DNA of 14,922 nt from SG8-39 sp032125995 (GCA_032125995.1 JAQBBQ010000009.1:1-14922); one strand, 5' to 3'; shown: positions 1 through 6,054, numbered from the stretch's first letter. The notes: generated by a model from the letters alone, not told the origin. Numbers and translations: made by a program.

Positions 1-1038
1 GCGCTCGCGCGCGACGGCTGGCTCGGCATTGCGATGCCCGAGGCCGTCGGCGGCGCAGGCCTCGGCATCGGCGAAGCAGCCGTAATGATGCAGGCGATCG
101 CCGAGTCCGGCGCCGGTTTTTCGGGCGCCTCGGCGGTGCACATGAACATTTTCGGCCTCAATCCGGTGGTGGTGTTCGGCAATGTCGAGCAGAAGGCGCG
201 CATGCTGCCGCCGCTGATCGCGGGCACGGAGCGCTCCTGCTTCGCGGTCACCGAACCGAATACCGGCCTCAACACCACGCGCATCAAGACCAAGGCGGAG
301 AAGCAGGGCGACCGTTACCTCGTCTCCGGGCAGAAGGTGTGGATCTCGACTGCCCAGATCGCCGAGAAGGTGCTGCTCCTTGCGCGCACCACGCCGCTCG
401 AAGAAGTGAAGAAGCCCACCCAGGGACTTTCGCTGTTTTACACCGACTTCGATCGCAACTACATCGAGGTGCGGGAAATCGAGAAGATGGGCCGCAAGGC
501 GGTCGACTCGAACCAGGTGTTCTTCGACGCGCTGCCGGTGCCCGTCGCTGATCGCATCGGCGAGGAAGGGCGCGGCTTCGAATATATTTTGCACGGCATG
601 AACCCGGAGCGCATCCTCATTGCCGCGGAATCCGTCGGCCTCGGGCGCTGTGCGCTGGCGCGGGCGACCGCCTACGCCAAGCAGCGCATCGTGTTCGACC
701 GTCCGATTGGGCAGAACCAGGCGATCCAGCATCCGCTCGCGAAGAACTGGATGGAGCTGGAAGCCGCGAACCTCATGGTGATGAAGGCTGCCTGGCTCTA
801 TGACGCGGGCCAGCCCTGCGGCGCCGAGGCGAACGCGGCCAAGTACCTCGCCGGCGAGGCCGGATTCGACGCCTGCCAGCAGGCGGTGATGACCCATGGC
901 GGCTTCGGCTACGCCAAGGAGTATCACGTCGAAAGGTATCTGCGCGAATCGCTCATCGGGCGGATTGCGCCGGTCTCGCCGCAGCTCGTGCTGTGCTTTA
1001 TTGCCGAGCGGGTGCTCGGCTTGCCAAAATCCTATTGA
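1..1038 (+). CDS. Acyl-CoA dehydrogenase, 5'-truncated by the window edge
   Basis: Catalyses flavin-dependent alpha,beta-dehydrogenation of an acyl-CoA in the cytoplasm. The reading frame is open from base 1 (ALARDGWLGIAMPE...), so the N-terminal part of the usual ~380-residue protein lies outside the window. The segment CFAVTEPNTGLNTTRIKT is the family FAD/substrate-binding signature (AxTEPxxGSD-like, here with N-T-G-L-N). The stretch KVWISTAQIAEKVLLLAR matches the central beta domain, and GRCALARATAYAKQRIVFDRPIGQNQAIQHPLA with QAVMTHGGFGYAKEYHVERYLRES are the two C-terminal-domain signatures. The stop codon at 1036-1038 is two bases before the next start, suggesting one transcript with the cupin and nitroreductase genes. 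The substrate cannot be read from sequence. It is confidently an acyl-CoA dehydrogenase. Confidence 0.95.
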   Translation, partial: ALARDGWLGIAMPEAVGGAGLGIGEAAVMMQAIAESGAGFSGASAVHMNIFGLNPVVVFGNVEQKARMLPPLIAGTERSCFAVTEPNTGLNTTRIKTKAEKQGDRYLVSGQKVWISTAQIAEKVLLLARTTPLEEVKKPTQGLSLFYTDFDRNYIEVREIEKMGRKAVDSNQVFFDALPVPVADRIGEEGRGFEYILHGMNPERILIAAESVGLGRCALARATAYAKQRIVFDRPIGQNQAIQHPLAKNWMELEAANLMVMKAAWLYDAGQPCGAEANAAKYLAGEAGFDACQQAVMTHGGFGYAKEYHVERYLRESLIGRIAPVSPQLVLCFIAERVLGLPKSY

Positions 1039-1040
1039 GA

Positions 1041-1334
1041 ATGGACGCAAACGCCATGACCGAAGCGCAGTTCCTTGCCGACGCGAAGCGCGACGGCTAC
1101 GCCGAGATTCTCGAGCGCGAGATGCAGGCCGGATCGAACGCCACCGAGCACAGGCATGGGTTCGACGCCCACATCCTGGTCACCGCGGGAGAATTCACGA
1201 TCACGATCGCAGGCAATGTAAATACCTACCGCGCGGGCGAAGCCTTCGCCGTGCCGGCCGGCACGGCGCACGCCGAGGCCGCGGGCGCAGAGCCCGTGCG
1301 CTACACGGTGGCGCGGCGCCACGCGCAGTCCTGA
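1041..1334 (+). CDS. Small cupin-domain protein
   Basis: A 97-residue single-domain cupin. The pattern EHRHGFDAHILVTAGEF followed by TYRAGEAFAVPAGTAHAE fits the two cupin motifs: histidines in the first (H-x-H spacing loosened), then PxGxxH in the second, which would hold a metal ion in a beta barrel. I chose ATG 1041, two bases after the acyl-CoA dehydrogenase stop. An earlier in-frame start at 993 would overlap that gene by 46 bases and add an unconserved-looking N-terminus; ATG 1056 is another possibility. It sits in a tight gene line with the nitroreductase gene 13 bases downstream. Cupins of this size act as small-molecule enzymes or sensors; the substrate is unknown. Confidence 0.8.
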   Translation: MDANAMTEAQFLADAKRDGYAEILEREMQAGSNATEHRHGFDAHILVTAGEFTITIAGNVNTYRAGEAFAVPAGTAHAEAAGAEPVRYTVARRHAQS

Positions 1335-1347
1335 GGCGGGCGCAACG

Positions 1348-2184
1348 ATGAGCACCAGCCTCTCCGGACTGATCAAAACGCGCTTCGGCCTCGAGAGCGA
1401 GGCGGGAAGGAACATGCCCGCCGGGGGCACCGTCGCGGCGATGCTCGCGCGCCGCGTCTGCCGCAACTACGCGGACAAGCCCGTGCCCGAGGACCTGATG
1501 CAGGCTCTGTTTGCCGCGGCGCTCTCGGCGCCGTCGAAGTCCGACCTGCAGCAGGCCTCGCTCGTGCGCGTCGTCGATCCAGAAAAGCGCCAGACGATCC
1601 AGGGTTGGCTCGCGTCGATGCCGTGGATCGCGGGCGCGCCGCAGTTCATGATCTTCTGCGGCGATAACCGCCGCACGCGCCGGATTGCCGAACTGCGCGG
1701 CAAGCCGTTTCCGAACGACACGCTCGACATGTTTATGAACGCGGCGGTCGACGCGGGCATCGTGCTGCAGGCCTTCATAACCGCCGCCGAGTCGGCGGGC
1801 CTGGGCTGCTGCCCGATCAGCCTCGTGCGCGACCGCGCGCGCGAGCTGGCGGAGTTGCTCGAACTGCCGCAATGGGTGTTCCCCGTCGCGGGGTTGTGCG
1901 TTGGCTTTCCGGCGAAGCCTGGAGAGATCAGCATGCGCCTGCCGCTCGCGGCGACGGTGCATATCGACCGTTACGACGACAGCGGCTTCGACGCCCAGCT
2001 CGACGCCTACGATCGGCGGCGCGAGGCCGCGCGCCCGACACCACGTGAAAAGCAGCGTGACGCCGCGCGCTTCGGCACCGTCGAGCCCTATGGGTGGTCC
2101 GAGGACAAGGCGCGCCAATACGCCGTGCCGCACCGCGCCGACTTTGGTGCCTTCATCCGCGCGCAGGGGTTCGGGCTGGCGTAG
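1348..2184 (+). CDS. Nitroreductase-family protein
   Basis: A 278-residue FMN-dependent oxidoreductase of the nitroreductase fold. The N-terminal region carries ARRVCRNYADKPVPEDLMQALFAAALSAPSKSDLQQ, the family FMN-phosphate-binding start (RRSxRxFxxxPV...ApS). The middle has MFMNAAVDAGIVLQAFITAAESAGLGCCPIS, the conserved helix-strand unit with GLG-C, and VFPVAGLCVGFPAKPGE closes the FMN site. The C-terminus is longer than in minimal members and is rich in charged residues (about 205-278), as in NfsA-like proteins. The start ATG has a GAGG sequence about 10 bases upstream. It probably shares a transcript with the two genes before it. Quinone, nitro-compound or flavin substrates are all possible. 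Confidence 0.88.
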   Translation: MSTSLSGLIKTRFGLESEAGRNMPAGGTVAAMLARRVCRNYADKPVPEDLMQALFAAALSAPSKSDLQQASLVRVVDPEKRQTIQGWLASMPWIAGAPQFMIFCGDNRRTRRIAELRGKPFPNDTLDMFMNAAVDAGIVLQAFITAAESAGLGCCPISLVRDRARELAELLELPQWVFPVAGLCVGFPAKPGEISMRLPLAATVHIDRYDDSGFDAQLDAYDRRREAARPTPREKQRDAARFGTVEPYGWSEDKARQYAVPHRADFGAFIRAQGFGLA

Positions 2185-2191
2185 GGCGGGT

Positions 2192-2383
2192 TCAGGCCGC
2201 CTGATAGTCGAGCTCTGGCAGGTCGGCGCGCTCGCTCGCGTGCTCGAGCGTGATGGCGCACAGCTTCCCGTGCGAGTCGACGTCGATCTGTGTGTTTTCG
2301 TCCAGGTCGCGGGTTTCGGCGACCTGCGCGCCGCGCAGCTCGATAGTGAGCGTGTCCGTGTCGTGGAAGTAGCGGATTTTCAC
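2192..2383 (-). CDS. DUF2283 protein, partner of the broken DUF4258 gene
   Basis: A 63-residue protein with the DUF2283 pattern: MKIRYFHDTDTLTIELR at the start, then VAETRDLDENTQIDVDSHGK and a C-terminal ITLEHASERADL. The start codon is GTG (2383-2381), overlapping the TGA stop of the DUF4258 remnant (2382-2380) as GTGA, the usual arrangement for translational coupling in this gene pair. DUF4258/DUF2283 pairs are often regarded as toxin-antitoxin-like; that role is inferred, not shown here. Because the upstream partner is fused to intI and frameshifted, this gene may now be translated only from read-through of the intI transcript. It converges on the nitroreductase gene, with 7 bases between stops. 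Confidence 0.85.
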   Translation of the reverse strand: MKIRYFHDTDTLTIELRGAQVAETRDLDENTQIDVDSHGKLCAITLEHASERADLPELDYQAA

Positions 2384-2566
2384 GGCTCGTATCCTCGATC
2401 GAAGAATGCATTGTGCACGGTCTCGCCGTCGGCGAGCAGTACGACGCGGAGCCAGAGTCCGTCAAATTCCGGAATACGCGCAGCGTCGGATGCGGCCGTC
2501 GCGCTGCACCGTTTCCCGCTCAGGACGCGTAACCGCCCGCTGGATCCATTGCGCGCGGATGGCGAT
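2380..2566 (-). pseudogene. DUF4258-gene remnant, fused to intI and frameshifted
   Basis: The last 34 codons of the intI reading frame (from about 2566) do not resemble an integrase. They read IAIRAQWIQRAVTRPERE and then VQRDGRIRRCAYSGI. Just before the intI stop, another frame picks up IPEFDGLWLRVVLLADGE and TVHNAFFDRGYEP, ending at TGA 2382-2380. Joined with a shift near 2474-2482, the two parts give a nearly full DUF4258-type protein whose hallmark is GRIRRW..IPE...LRVVLL.DGETVHNAFFDR. A 2-base loss in the CTGCGCG stretch would explain the shift. The own start codon is missing, because the 5' end is joined to intI after its SPLDR. I recognise the family from memory; a profile search would settle it. 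Confidence 0.72.
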
Positions 2567-3619
2567 CCGATCGAGCGGGCTCCTGACGCCGCGCCCGCCC
2601 TTGTTCAGGACGTGCGTGTAGATCATCGTGGTCGACACGTCTTTGTGCCCGAGCAACGCCTGCACCGTGCGGATGTCGTAGCCGCCTTCGAGCAGATGGG
2701 TCGCAAACGAGTGGCGTAGCGTGTGGCAGGTTACCGGCTCGACGATTCGGGCGTCGCGCGCGGCCCGTTTCAGGATCCGCCCAAGCGTGTCCGGATGCAC
2801 ATGGTGCCGACGGATGACGCCAGATTCCGGATCCGCCGAGCGGTTACTCGACGGAAAGATGAACTGCCAGCCCCAGTCGAAGCCCGCACGCCGGTACTTG
2901 CGCGCAAGCGCGTTCGGCAACCAGACTTCGCCGTGGCCCTCCGCGATATCGCGGCGGTGCAGGAGGCGCACCCGGCCGAGTTGCTCGCGCAACGGTTCGA
3001 CGACGTTGCCGGGCAGCATCGTAATCCGGTCCTTGCCGCCCTTGCCGTCGCGTACCAGGATCTGCCGGTAAGCGAAATCCACGTCCTTCACCCGCAGCGA
3101 CAGGCATTCGATCTGCCGCAACCCCGCACCATAGAGCAGGGCGCACATCAGCCATGGCACGCCGTGGAGCTCGCCGAGCAGCTGCGCGATCTCACGCGCG
3201 CCGAGCACCACCGGAAGCCGAACCGGCCGTTTCGCGTGCGCGATCCCGTCGAGCCACGGCAGCTCCTGCCCGAGCACCTGCTTGTACAGGAACAGCAGTG
3301 CCGAGAGCGCCTGGTTCTGCGTCGCCGCGGCCACGTCGCGCTCGGTGGCGAGCCAACTTAAGAACGCCGTCGCTTCCGCCGCGCCGAGCTCGGTGGGATG
3401 ACGCATGCCGTGGAAGCGAATGAAATGGCGGATCCAGTACCAGTACGCCTTCTCGGTGCGGCGGCTGTAGTGCCGCGAGCGGATTGCCTCGCGCAGGCGC
3501 TCGATCAAGCGTCGATTTGGCCGGCTGTCCGACGGTGAAACGGATACGACTGCGGAATCAGGGCGTTCGGCAATTCGGAGTCGGATATCGCGGACACGGA
3601 TTGCTTGTTCAGCATTCAA
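2462..3619 (-). CDS. intI: Integron integrase (IntI), C-terminally extended
   Basis: A 385-residue tyrosine recombinase that moves gene cassettes between attI and attC sites. Catalytic residues are all visible: R168 in GAGLR, K196 in GKGGKDR, H299 and R302 in CHTLRHSFATHLL, H325 in LLGHKDVSTT and nucleophile Y334 in MIYTHVL. Residues about 215-272 (LPNALARKYRRAGFDWGWQF to DPESGVIRRHHVH) form the extra segment found in IntI proteins and absent from phage integrases; it binds extrahelical bases of folded attC. IntI proteins normally end near GGxGVRSPLD; here 34 further residues from a DUF4258 gene follow. The 5'-most in-frame start is TTG 3619 with a weak ribosome site. A second TTG before LIERLREAIRS is possible. 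The cassette array lies upstream, the canonical layout. Confidence 0.95.
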   Translation of the reverse strand: MNAEQAIRVRDIRLRIAERPDSAVVSVSPSDSRPNRRLIERLREAIRSRHYSRRTEKAYWYWIRHFIRFHGMRHPTELGAAEATAFLSWLATERDVAAATQNQALSALLFLYKQVLGQELPWLDGIAHAKRPVRLPVVLGAREIAQLLGELHGVPWLMCALLYGAGLRQIECLSLRVKDVDFAYRQILVRDGKGGKDRITMLPGNVVEPLREQLGRVRLLHRRDIAEGHGEVWLPNALARKYRRAGFDWGWQFIFPSSNRSADPESGVIRRHHVHPDTLGRILKRAARDARIVEPVTCHTLRHSFATHLLEGGYDIRTVQALLGHKDVSTTMIYTHVLNKGGRGVRSPLDRIAIRAQWIQRAVTRPERETVQRDGRIRRCAYSGI

Positions 3620-3638
3620 CGCATTGATCCGAGGGGCG

Positions 3639-3671
3639 TTGACACCTCCGTGGGCCGGGCGGGACTATGAT
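3639..3671 (+). promoter_or_regulatory. Candidate cassette promoter (Pc) between intI and attI
   Basis: TTGACA at 3639-3644 and TATGAT at 3666-3671 point into the cassette array from the position where integron Pc promoters commonly lie. The gap is 21 bases, longer than ideal; GACTAT at 3663-3668 would give 18. No LexA box (CTGT-N8-ACAG) was seen near the intI start. Confidence 0.35.
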
Positions 3672-3691
3672 ATTCGGCAGCTACATCGACT

Positions 3692-3710
3692 ATTCAACGT
3701 TCGTTAGCGC
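3692..3710 (+). other. attI core site, insertion point of the first cassette
   Basis: ATTCAACGTTCGTTAGCGC contains two inverted half sites (TCAAC and GTTAGCG) typical of an integron simple site, 73-91 bases upstream of the intI start. Crossover is placed between G3703 and T3704. The following TTAGCGCTCAAC is the 5' end of cassette 1 and is repeated as its exact reverse complement at 4284-4296. Confidence 0.7.
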
Positions 3711-3745
3711 TCAACAGCCAAAGCGCGCATCTATCGCGCTCGATG

Positions 3746-3774
3746 TTGACATATATGCATACCGTGCATATATT
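3746..3774 (+). promoter_or_regulatory. brnT-brnA promoter with embedded 9-5-9 operator
   Basis: TTGACA (3746-3751), a 17-bp spacer and TATATT (3769-3774) form a near-consensus sigma70 promoter. A perfect inverted repeat, ATATATGCA (3751-3759) and TGCATATAT (3765-3773) with a 5-bp centre, covers the spacer and -10. The predicted +1, about 7 bases after the -10, falls on the GTG start at 3781. BrnA-family antitoxins are known to repress their own promoters, so this palindrome is the likely operator. Confidence 0.75.
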
Positions 3775-3780
3775 GTAATC

Positions 3781-4053
3781 GTGTCCGCCGAATTCGACCC
3801 GAAAAAGGATGCGGCAAACCTCAAGAAGCACGGCGTGTCGCTTTCCGAGGGCGACGGGGTGCTGAATGACCCGCTTGCGCTTACCGTCGAGGATGACGCT
3901 GCCGAGGGCGAGCAGCGGTTTGTCACCATCGGAATGAACGCGTTCGGGTCGCTGATGGTCGTGGTTCACACTCATCGAGGCAGTGGATCGCGAACCATCT
4001 CTGTGCGGAAGGCCGATCCCAAGGAACGGAGAAACTATGAAAAAGGTTTATGA
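3781..4053 (+). CDS. brnT: BrnT-family toxin
   Basis: A 90-residue protein of the BrnT family, RelE-fold ribonucleases that inhibit translation. The N-terminus SAEFDPKKDAANLKKHGVSL matches the signature (F/W-D-x-x-K-x-x-x-N-x-x-K-H-G-V), the middle has VLNDPLALTVEDD and EQRFVTIGMNAFGSLMVVVH, and the end SRTISVRKADPKERRNYEKG is the conserved R-x-I-S-A/V-R-x-A-...-R-x-x-Y block. I chose GTG 3781, because the family pattern begins there and a strong promoter puts its +1 on this codon; the longer frame from 3667 would include the promoter and operator. No ribosome site precedes it, consistent with leaderless translation. The 3' end overlaps brnA by 17 bases. First cassette of the integron. Confidence 0.88.
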   Translation: MSAEFDPKKDAANLKKHGVSLSEGDGVLNDPLALTVEDDAAEGEQRFVTIGMNAFGSLMVVVHTHRGSGSRTISVRKADPKERRNYEKGL

Positions 4054-4288
4054 CTTTTCAAAAGGAAAGCGCGGCGCGGTGATTCCCACGACAGGGAAGA
4101 CGCGTATCACCATTTACATGGACGACGCAATCGTTAGCCGATTCAAGGCCCAATCGGAGAAGACGGGCAAGGGCTATCAGACGCTGATCAACGAAGCTCT
4201 GAAGGCGCACTTGGGGCTCACGGAACAACCCGTAACGCAGGATCTCGTGCGCAAGATCGTGCGTGAAGAACTCGCGGCGCAAGGTTGA
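4037..4288 (+). CDS. brnA: BrnA-family antitoxin
   Basis: An 83-residue ribbon-helix-helix antitoxin that neutralises BrnT and represses the operon. The core TRITIYMDDAIVSRFKAQSE is the RHH strand plus helix, and GKGYQTLINEALKAHL is the highly conserved BrnA second helix (GYQTLINEAL). The C-terminus DLVRKIVREELAAQG is a charged helix. I chose ATG 4037, with GGA and AGGA sequences 9-15 bases upstream, inside the brnT 3' end; an upstream start at 3983 would add residues without family likeness. The TGA stop lies within the 13-base R'' block of cassette 1, so the gene fills its cassette completely. Confidence 0.9.
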   Translation: MKKVYDFSKGKRGAVIPTTGKTRITIYMDDAIVSRFKAQSEKTGKGYQTLINEALKAHLGLTEQPVTQDLVRKIVREELAAQG

Positions 4289-4359
4289 GCGCTAACCCGG
4301 CGCCGCACGCGGACGTGCGCCATGAGGCCGGCGCACGCCGGTGGGCTCTACGTTAGCGC
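4289..4359 (+). other. attC1
   Basis: R'' GCGCTAAC (4289-4296) and R' GTTAGCGC (4352-4359) are exact reverse complements enclosing a GC-rich imperfect palindrome, 71 bases in all. Crossover is between G4352 and T4353. Confidence 0.85.
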
Positions 4360-4387
4360 GCACGATAAGGGCACGCGTTGGGAGGCG

Positions 4388-4411
4388 TAGAATGACCACG
4401 TACTATAGGAG
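4388..4411 (+). promoter_or_regulatory. -10 box and ribosome site of the cassette 2 antitoxin
   Basis: TAGAAT (4388-4393) lies 26 bases before the ATG and TAGGAG (4406-4411) is the ribosome site. The paralogous cassette 5 has TAGACT at the same distance from its own GGAGG/ATG. No good -35 is seen, so a shared weak promoter is tentative. Confidence 0.35.
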
Positions 4412-4419
4412 CTACCGGC

Positions 4420-4668
4420 ATGTCAGACGCGCTTAAGGAGCTGGAAAAGCAGGCCAAATCTCTTACGGCCGACGAGCGGGCTCGGCTCGCGGAGTTCCCC
4501 CTAGAGTCCATCCAGGATTCGCCGCTCGCGGAGATCGAGACGGCATGGGACCGTGAGATTGAAGAGCGCGCCGCCGCATACGACCGCGGTGAACTGCAAA
4601 CAATCTCGGCTGAAGACGTGTTTGCCGAGGCAAGGCTCCTCGCTCGGCGAAGCGCGCGCGGTTCATAG
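4420..4668 (+). CDS. Addiction-module antitoxin (PF09720 type) with read-through tail
   Basis: An 82-residue protein of the putative addiction-module component family. Conserved features: LTADERARLAE near residue 15, a spaced AWDREIEERAAAYDRGE in the middle and ISAEDVFAEARLLAR at the end. The paralogue in cassette 5 stops right after the matching VFAEVRRLIK. Here six extra residues (RSARGS) follow before TAG. Changing C4648 to T would turn CGA into TGA at exactly the paralogue's stop. The ribosome site is AGGAG 8 bases upstream. The antitoxin is otherwise complete and probably still made, while its toxin has lost a start codon. Confidence 0.82.
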   Translation: MSDALKELEKQAKSLTADERARLAEFPLESIQDSPLAEIETAWDREIEERAAAYDRGELQTISAEDVFAEARLLARRSARGS

Positions 4669-4949
4669 CCGCGGCACGCTTAGAGTTTCTCGCCGAAGTC
4701 ATCTATCACAATGAAGCGCAACCCGGTTTGGGCGAGCGCTTCACCGCAGCAGTGGAAGAAGCCGCAGCCCGCGCCCTCGCGTTTCCTCTCTCAGGCTCTC
4801 CTTGCGGCGCCAATGCGCGCCGGGTCATCGTCAACGGGTTTCGCTTCTCCCTGGTCTACCGCCCGGAACCAGACGGCATTGTCATATTCGCCGTTGCGCA
4901 TCATGCGCGGCGCCTTTTCTACTGGCGATCGCGTATGCGTGCTCGCTAA
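4647..4949 (+). pseudogene. ParE/RelE-type toxin lacking a start codon
   Basis: From GCG 4647 the frame reads AKRARFIAAARLEFLAEVIY and continues through GLGERFTAAVEEAAARALAF, FRFSLVYRPEPDG and HARRLFYWRSRMRAR to TAA 4947-4949. It aligns along its whole length with the toxin of cassette 5 (VKLVRFHDAARVELLNEVQY...GLGERLATAVEQ...FPFSVVY...RRPGYWRAR). The cassette 5 toxin starts at the GTG overlapping its antitoxin stop. Here the matching codon is GCG and no ATG, GTG or TTG occurs before TTG 4728, which would delete the first 27 residues, including the first helix. The rest of the frame is uninterrupted, so the damage looks recent. The stop codon lies in attC2. Confidence 0.8.
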
Positions 4950-5032
4950 CTTTAGATGGTGCCGACGGGGGCCGCCAGCGCACCGCGGTATCAAAGCGTT
5001 CTGCCGGCCCGCGGCACACCAAGACGTTGGGC
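4944..5032 (+). other. attC2
   Basis: R'' CGCTAAC (4944-4950) contains the toxin stop codon and R' is GTTGGGC (5026-5032). Inner arms TGGTGCCG and CGGCACACCA pair. Thirteen bases ending in R'' (4938-4950) match the reverse complement of the cassette's own start at 12 positions. Crossover is after G5026. Confidence 0.82.
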
Positions 5033-5154
5033 GTCGATAGCAACGACACGCCAGAATCGATGCGCCATTGAACCCAATGCCAGTCGGGAGTAGCGCCGCC
5101 GTCCCGAGACTTGGTTCCCGATAGGCGACGCAGTTCGCGAAACGGAGGAATGTC

Positions 5155-5604
5155 ATGAAGCTCACCCTTTCAAAGTTGCTCCTCATTAGCGCCATTTCTG
5201 GAGTCTCAATGGCTTCACAAGGCCAGACGCCTAGCCCAGGGCCGGAAATGATTTTGATCAAGACTACACAAAAGTCTCCGGATCAAGTCGTTGATGCAAT
5301 CAAGTCCTATGCGAAAGCGAAAAAGTGGATTTACATGGGAGCAAACAAAGTGAAAAAGGGCCAAGTCATAATGGTCAAGGTGTGTGTTCCGCAGGTCGGG
5401 AAGTTGCTTTGGCCCATCGGTCTGCATGTGAGTGCAATGCTCCCTTGCGGAAATCTTGGTGTATACAAAGTCAAGGGTAAGACAGAAGTTTCAATGCTTC
5501 ATCCGCAGTACATGCAAGTCCTTTATCCGCACGCGGAGGTTGAGAAGGCGGTAGGAGTGGCTACTCCGCTACTTACGGAGATGCTTGCGGCAGTTTCGCA
5601 GTAG
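5155..5604 (+). CDS. Secreted DUF302-like protein
   Basis: A 149-residue protein with an N-terminal signal peptide: MKLTLSKLLLISAISGVSMA, with likely cleavage near residues 20-24. The mature part contains IKTTQKSPDQVVDAIKSYAKAKKWIYMG, then GQVIMVKVCVPQVGKLLWPIG and LPCGNLGVYKVKGKTEVSMLHPQYM, which fit the DUF302 layout (helix, strand, conserved CNP/CG segment, then V.MLHP). Two cysteines (in VCVPQ and LPCGN) could form a disulfide in the periplasm. GGAGGAATGTC before the ATG is a clear ribosome site. The gene is visibly more AT-rich than the flanking chromosome, as expected for a captured cassette. DUF302 proteins have no agreed reaction. Only gene of cassette 3; no own promoter was recognised. 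Confidence 0.75.
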   Translation: MKLTLSKLLLISAISGVSMASQGQTPSPGPEMILIKTTQKSPDQVVDAIKSYAKAKKWIYMGANKVKKGQVIMVKVCVPQVGKLLWPIGLHVSAMLPCGNLGVYKVKGKTEVSMLHPQYMQVLYPHAEVEKAVGVATPLLTEMLAAVSQ

Positions 5605-5615
5605 AAGTGCAGTTG

Positions 5616-5728
5616 ACGCCCAACCCTTCGCTCAACCGGACGCGCCATGGCATGCCGCCGCCGGGCCTCATTTCATTTTGGCCCAGTGCCGTCACGCCGC
5701 GGCGCGTCGGTTAGCTCAAACGTTCGGC
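5616..5728 (+). other. attC3
   Basis: R'' GACGCCCAAC ends at 5624 and R' is GTTCGGC at 5722-5728. Inner arms GCTCAACCGGACGCGCC and GGCGCGTCGGTTAGCTC (5701-5717) pair well. The ten R'' bases are the exact reverse complement of G plus the cassette 3 start. About 111 bases, a mid-sized attC. Confidence 0.85.
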
Positions 5729-5731
5729 GTC

Positions 5732-5760
5732 TTGCGTAGTGTAACGTTACGCGTTACACT
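5732..5760 (+). promoter_or_regulatory. higB-higA promoter with embedded 9-5-9 operator
   Basis: TTGCGT (5732-5737), a 17-bp spacer and TACACT (5755-5760) form the promoter. A perfect inverted repeat, AGTGTAACG (5738-5746) and CGTTACACT (5752-5760) around a 5-bp centre, fills the whole spacer plus -10. The predicted +1 falls on the GTG start at 5767. HigA antitoxins commonly repress their own promoter. Confidence 0.78.
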
Positions 5761-5766
5761 CTGTCG

Positions 5767-6045
5767 GTGATCCGGAGCTTCAAGCACAAGAGCCTGCGCC
5801 GGTTCTTTGAGGAAGGCGTCAAGTCTGGCATTCGACCCGAGCACGCTGAGAGGCTGCGATTGGTCCTTGCGAGGCTGCAGGCGTCAACGACTCCGAAGGA
5901 CATGGATCTTCCCGGGCTTCGGCTACACGAGCTGAAGGGAGAAAGTAAAGGCACTTGGTCAGTGACCGTAAGCGGAAATTGGCGAGTGACTTTTCGGTTT
6001 GAGGAGAAGGATGTTTTTGACATCAACTATGTGGACTACCACTGA
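5767..6045 (+). CDS. higB: HigB-type toxin (RelE superfamily)
   Basis: A 92-residue toxin of the HigB/plasmid-killer family, ribosome-dependent mRNA endonucleases. Family marks: VIRSFKHKSLRRFFEEGVKSGI at the N-terminus, RLRLVLARLQASTTPKDMDLPG in the middle, LRLHELKGESKGTWSVTVSGNWRVTFRFEEKDVFDINYVDYH at the end (L.LHxLKG.r.G.wsi.v.gnwRi.F.f....v..v.yvDYH). The start is GTG 5767, seven bases after a -10 box and without a ribosome site, so a leaderless mRNA is likely. The toxin precedes the antitoxin, the usual hig order; nine bases separate the stop from higA. Cassette 4. Confidence 0.92.
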   Translation: MIRSFKHKSLRRFFEEGVKSGIRPEHAERLRLVLARLQASTTPKDMDLPGLRLHELKGESKGTWSVTVSGNWRVTFRFEEKDVFDINYVDYH

Positions 6046-6054
6046 GGCAGAACG

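Noticed and set aside
1201..2133. Long minus-strand open frame opposite the nitroreductase gene
   Set aside because: Arg/Ala-rich GC-driven frame with no domain signature, fully antisense to a well-supported gene.
2462..3619. Phage or XerC/D-type integrase
   Set aside because: The IntI-only insertion before the HxxR box and the adjoining attC array point to an integron integrase.
4378..4406. TTGGGA-17-TACTAT as the promoter of the cassette 2 antitoxin
   Set aside because: Spacing is ideal, but the predicted +1 (about 4413) would fall after the clear ribosome site TAGGAG at 4406-4411; the TAGAAT box fits better with the paralogue.
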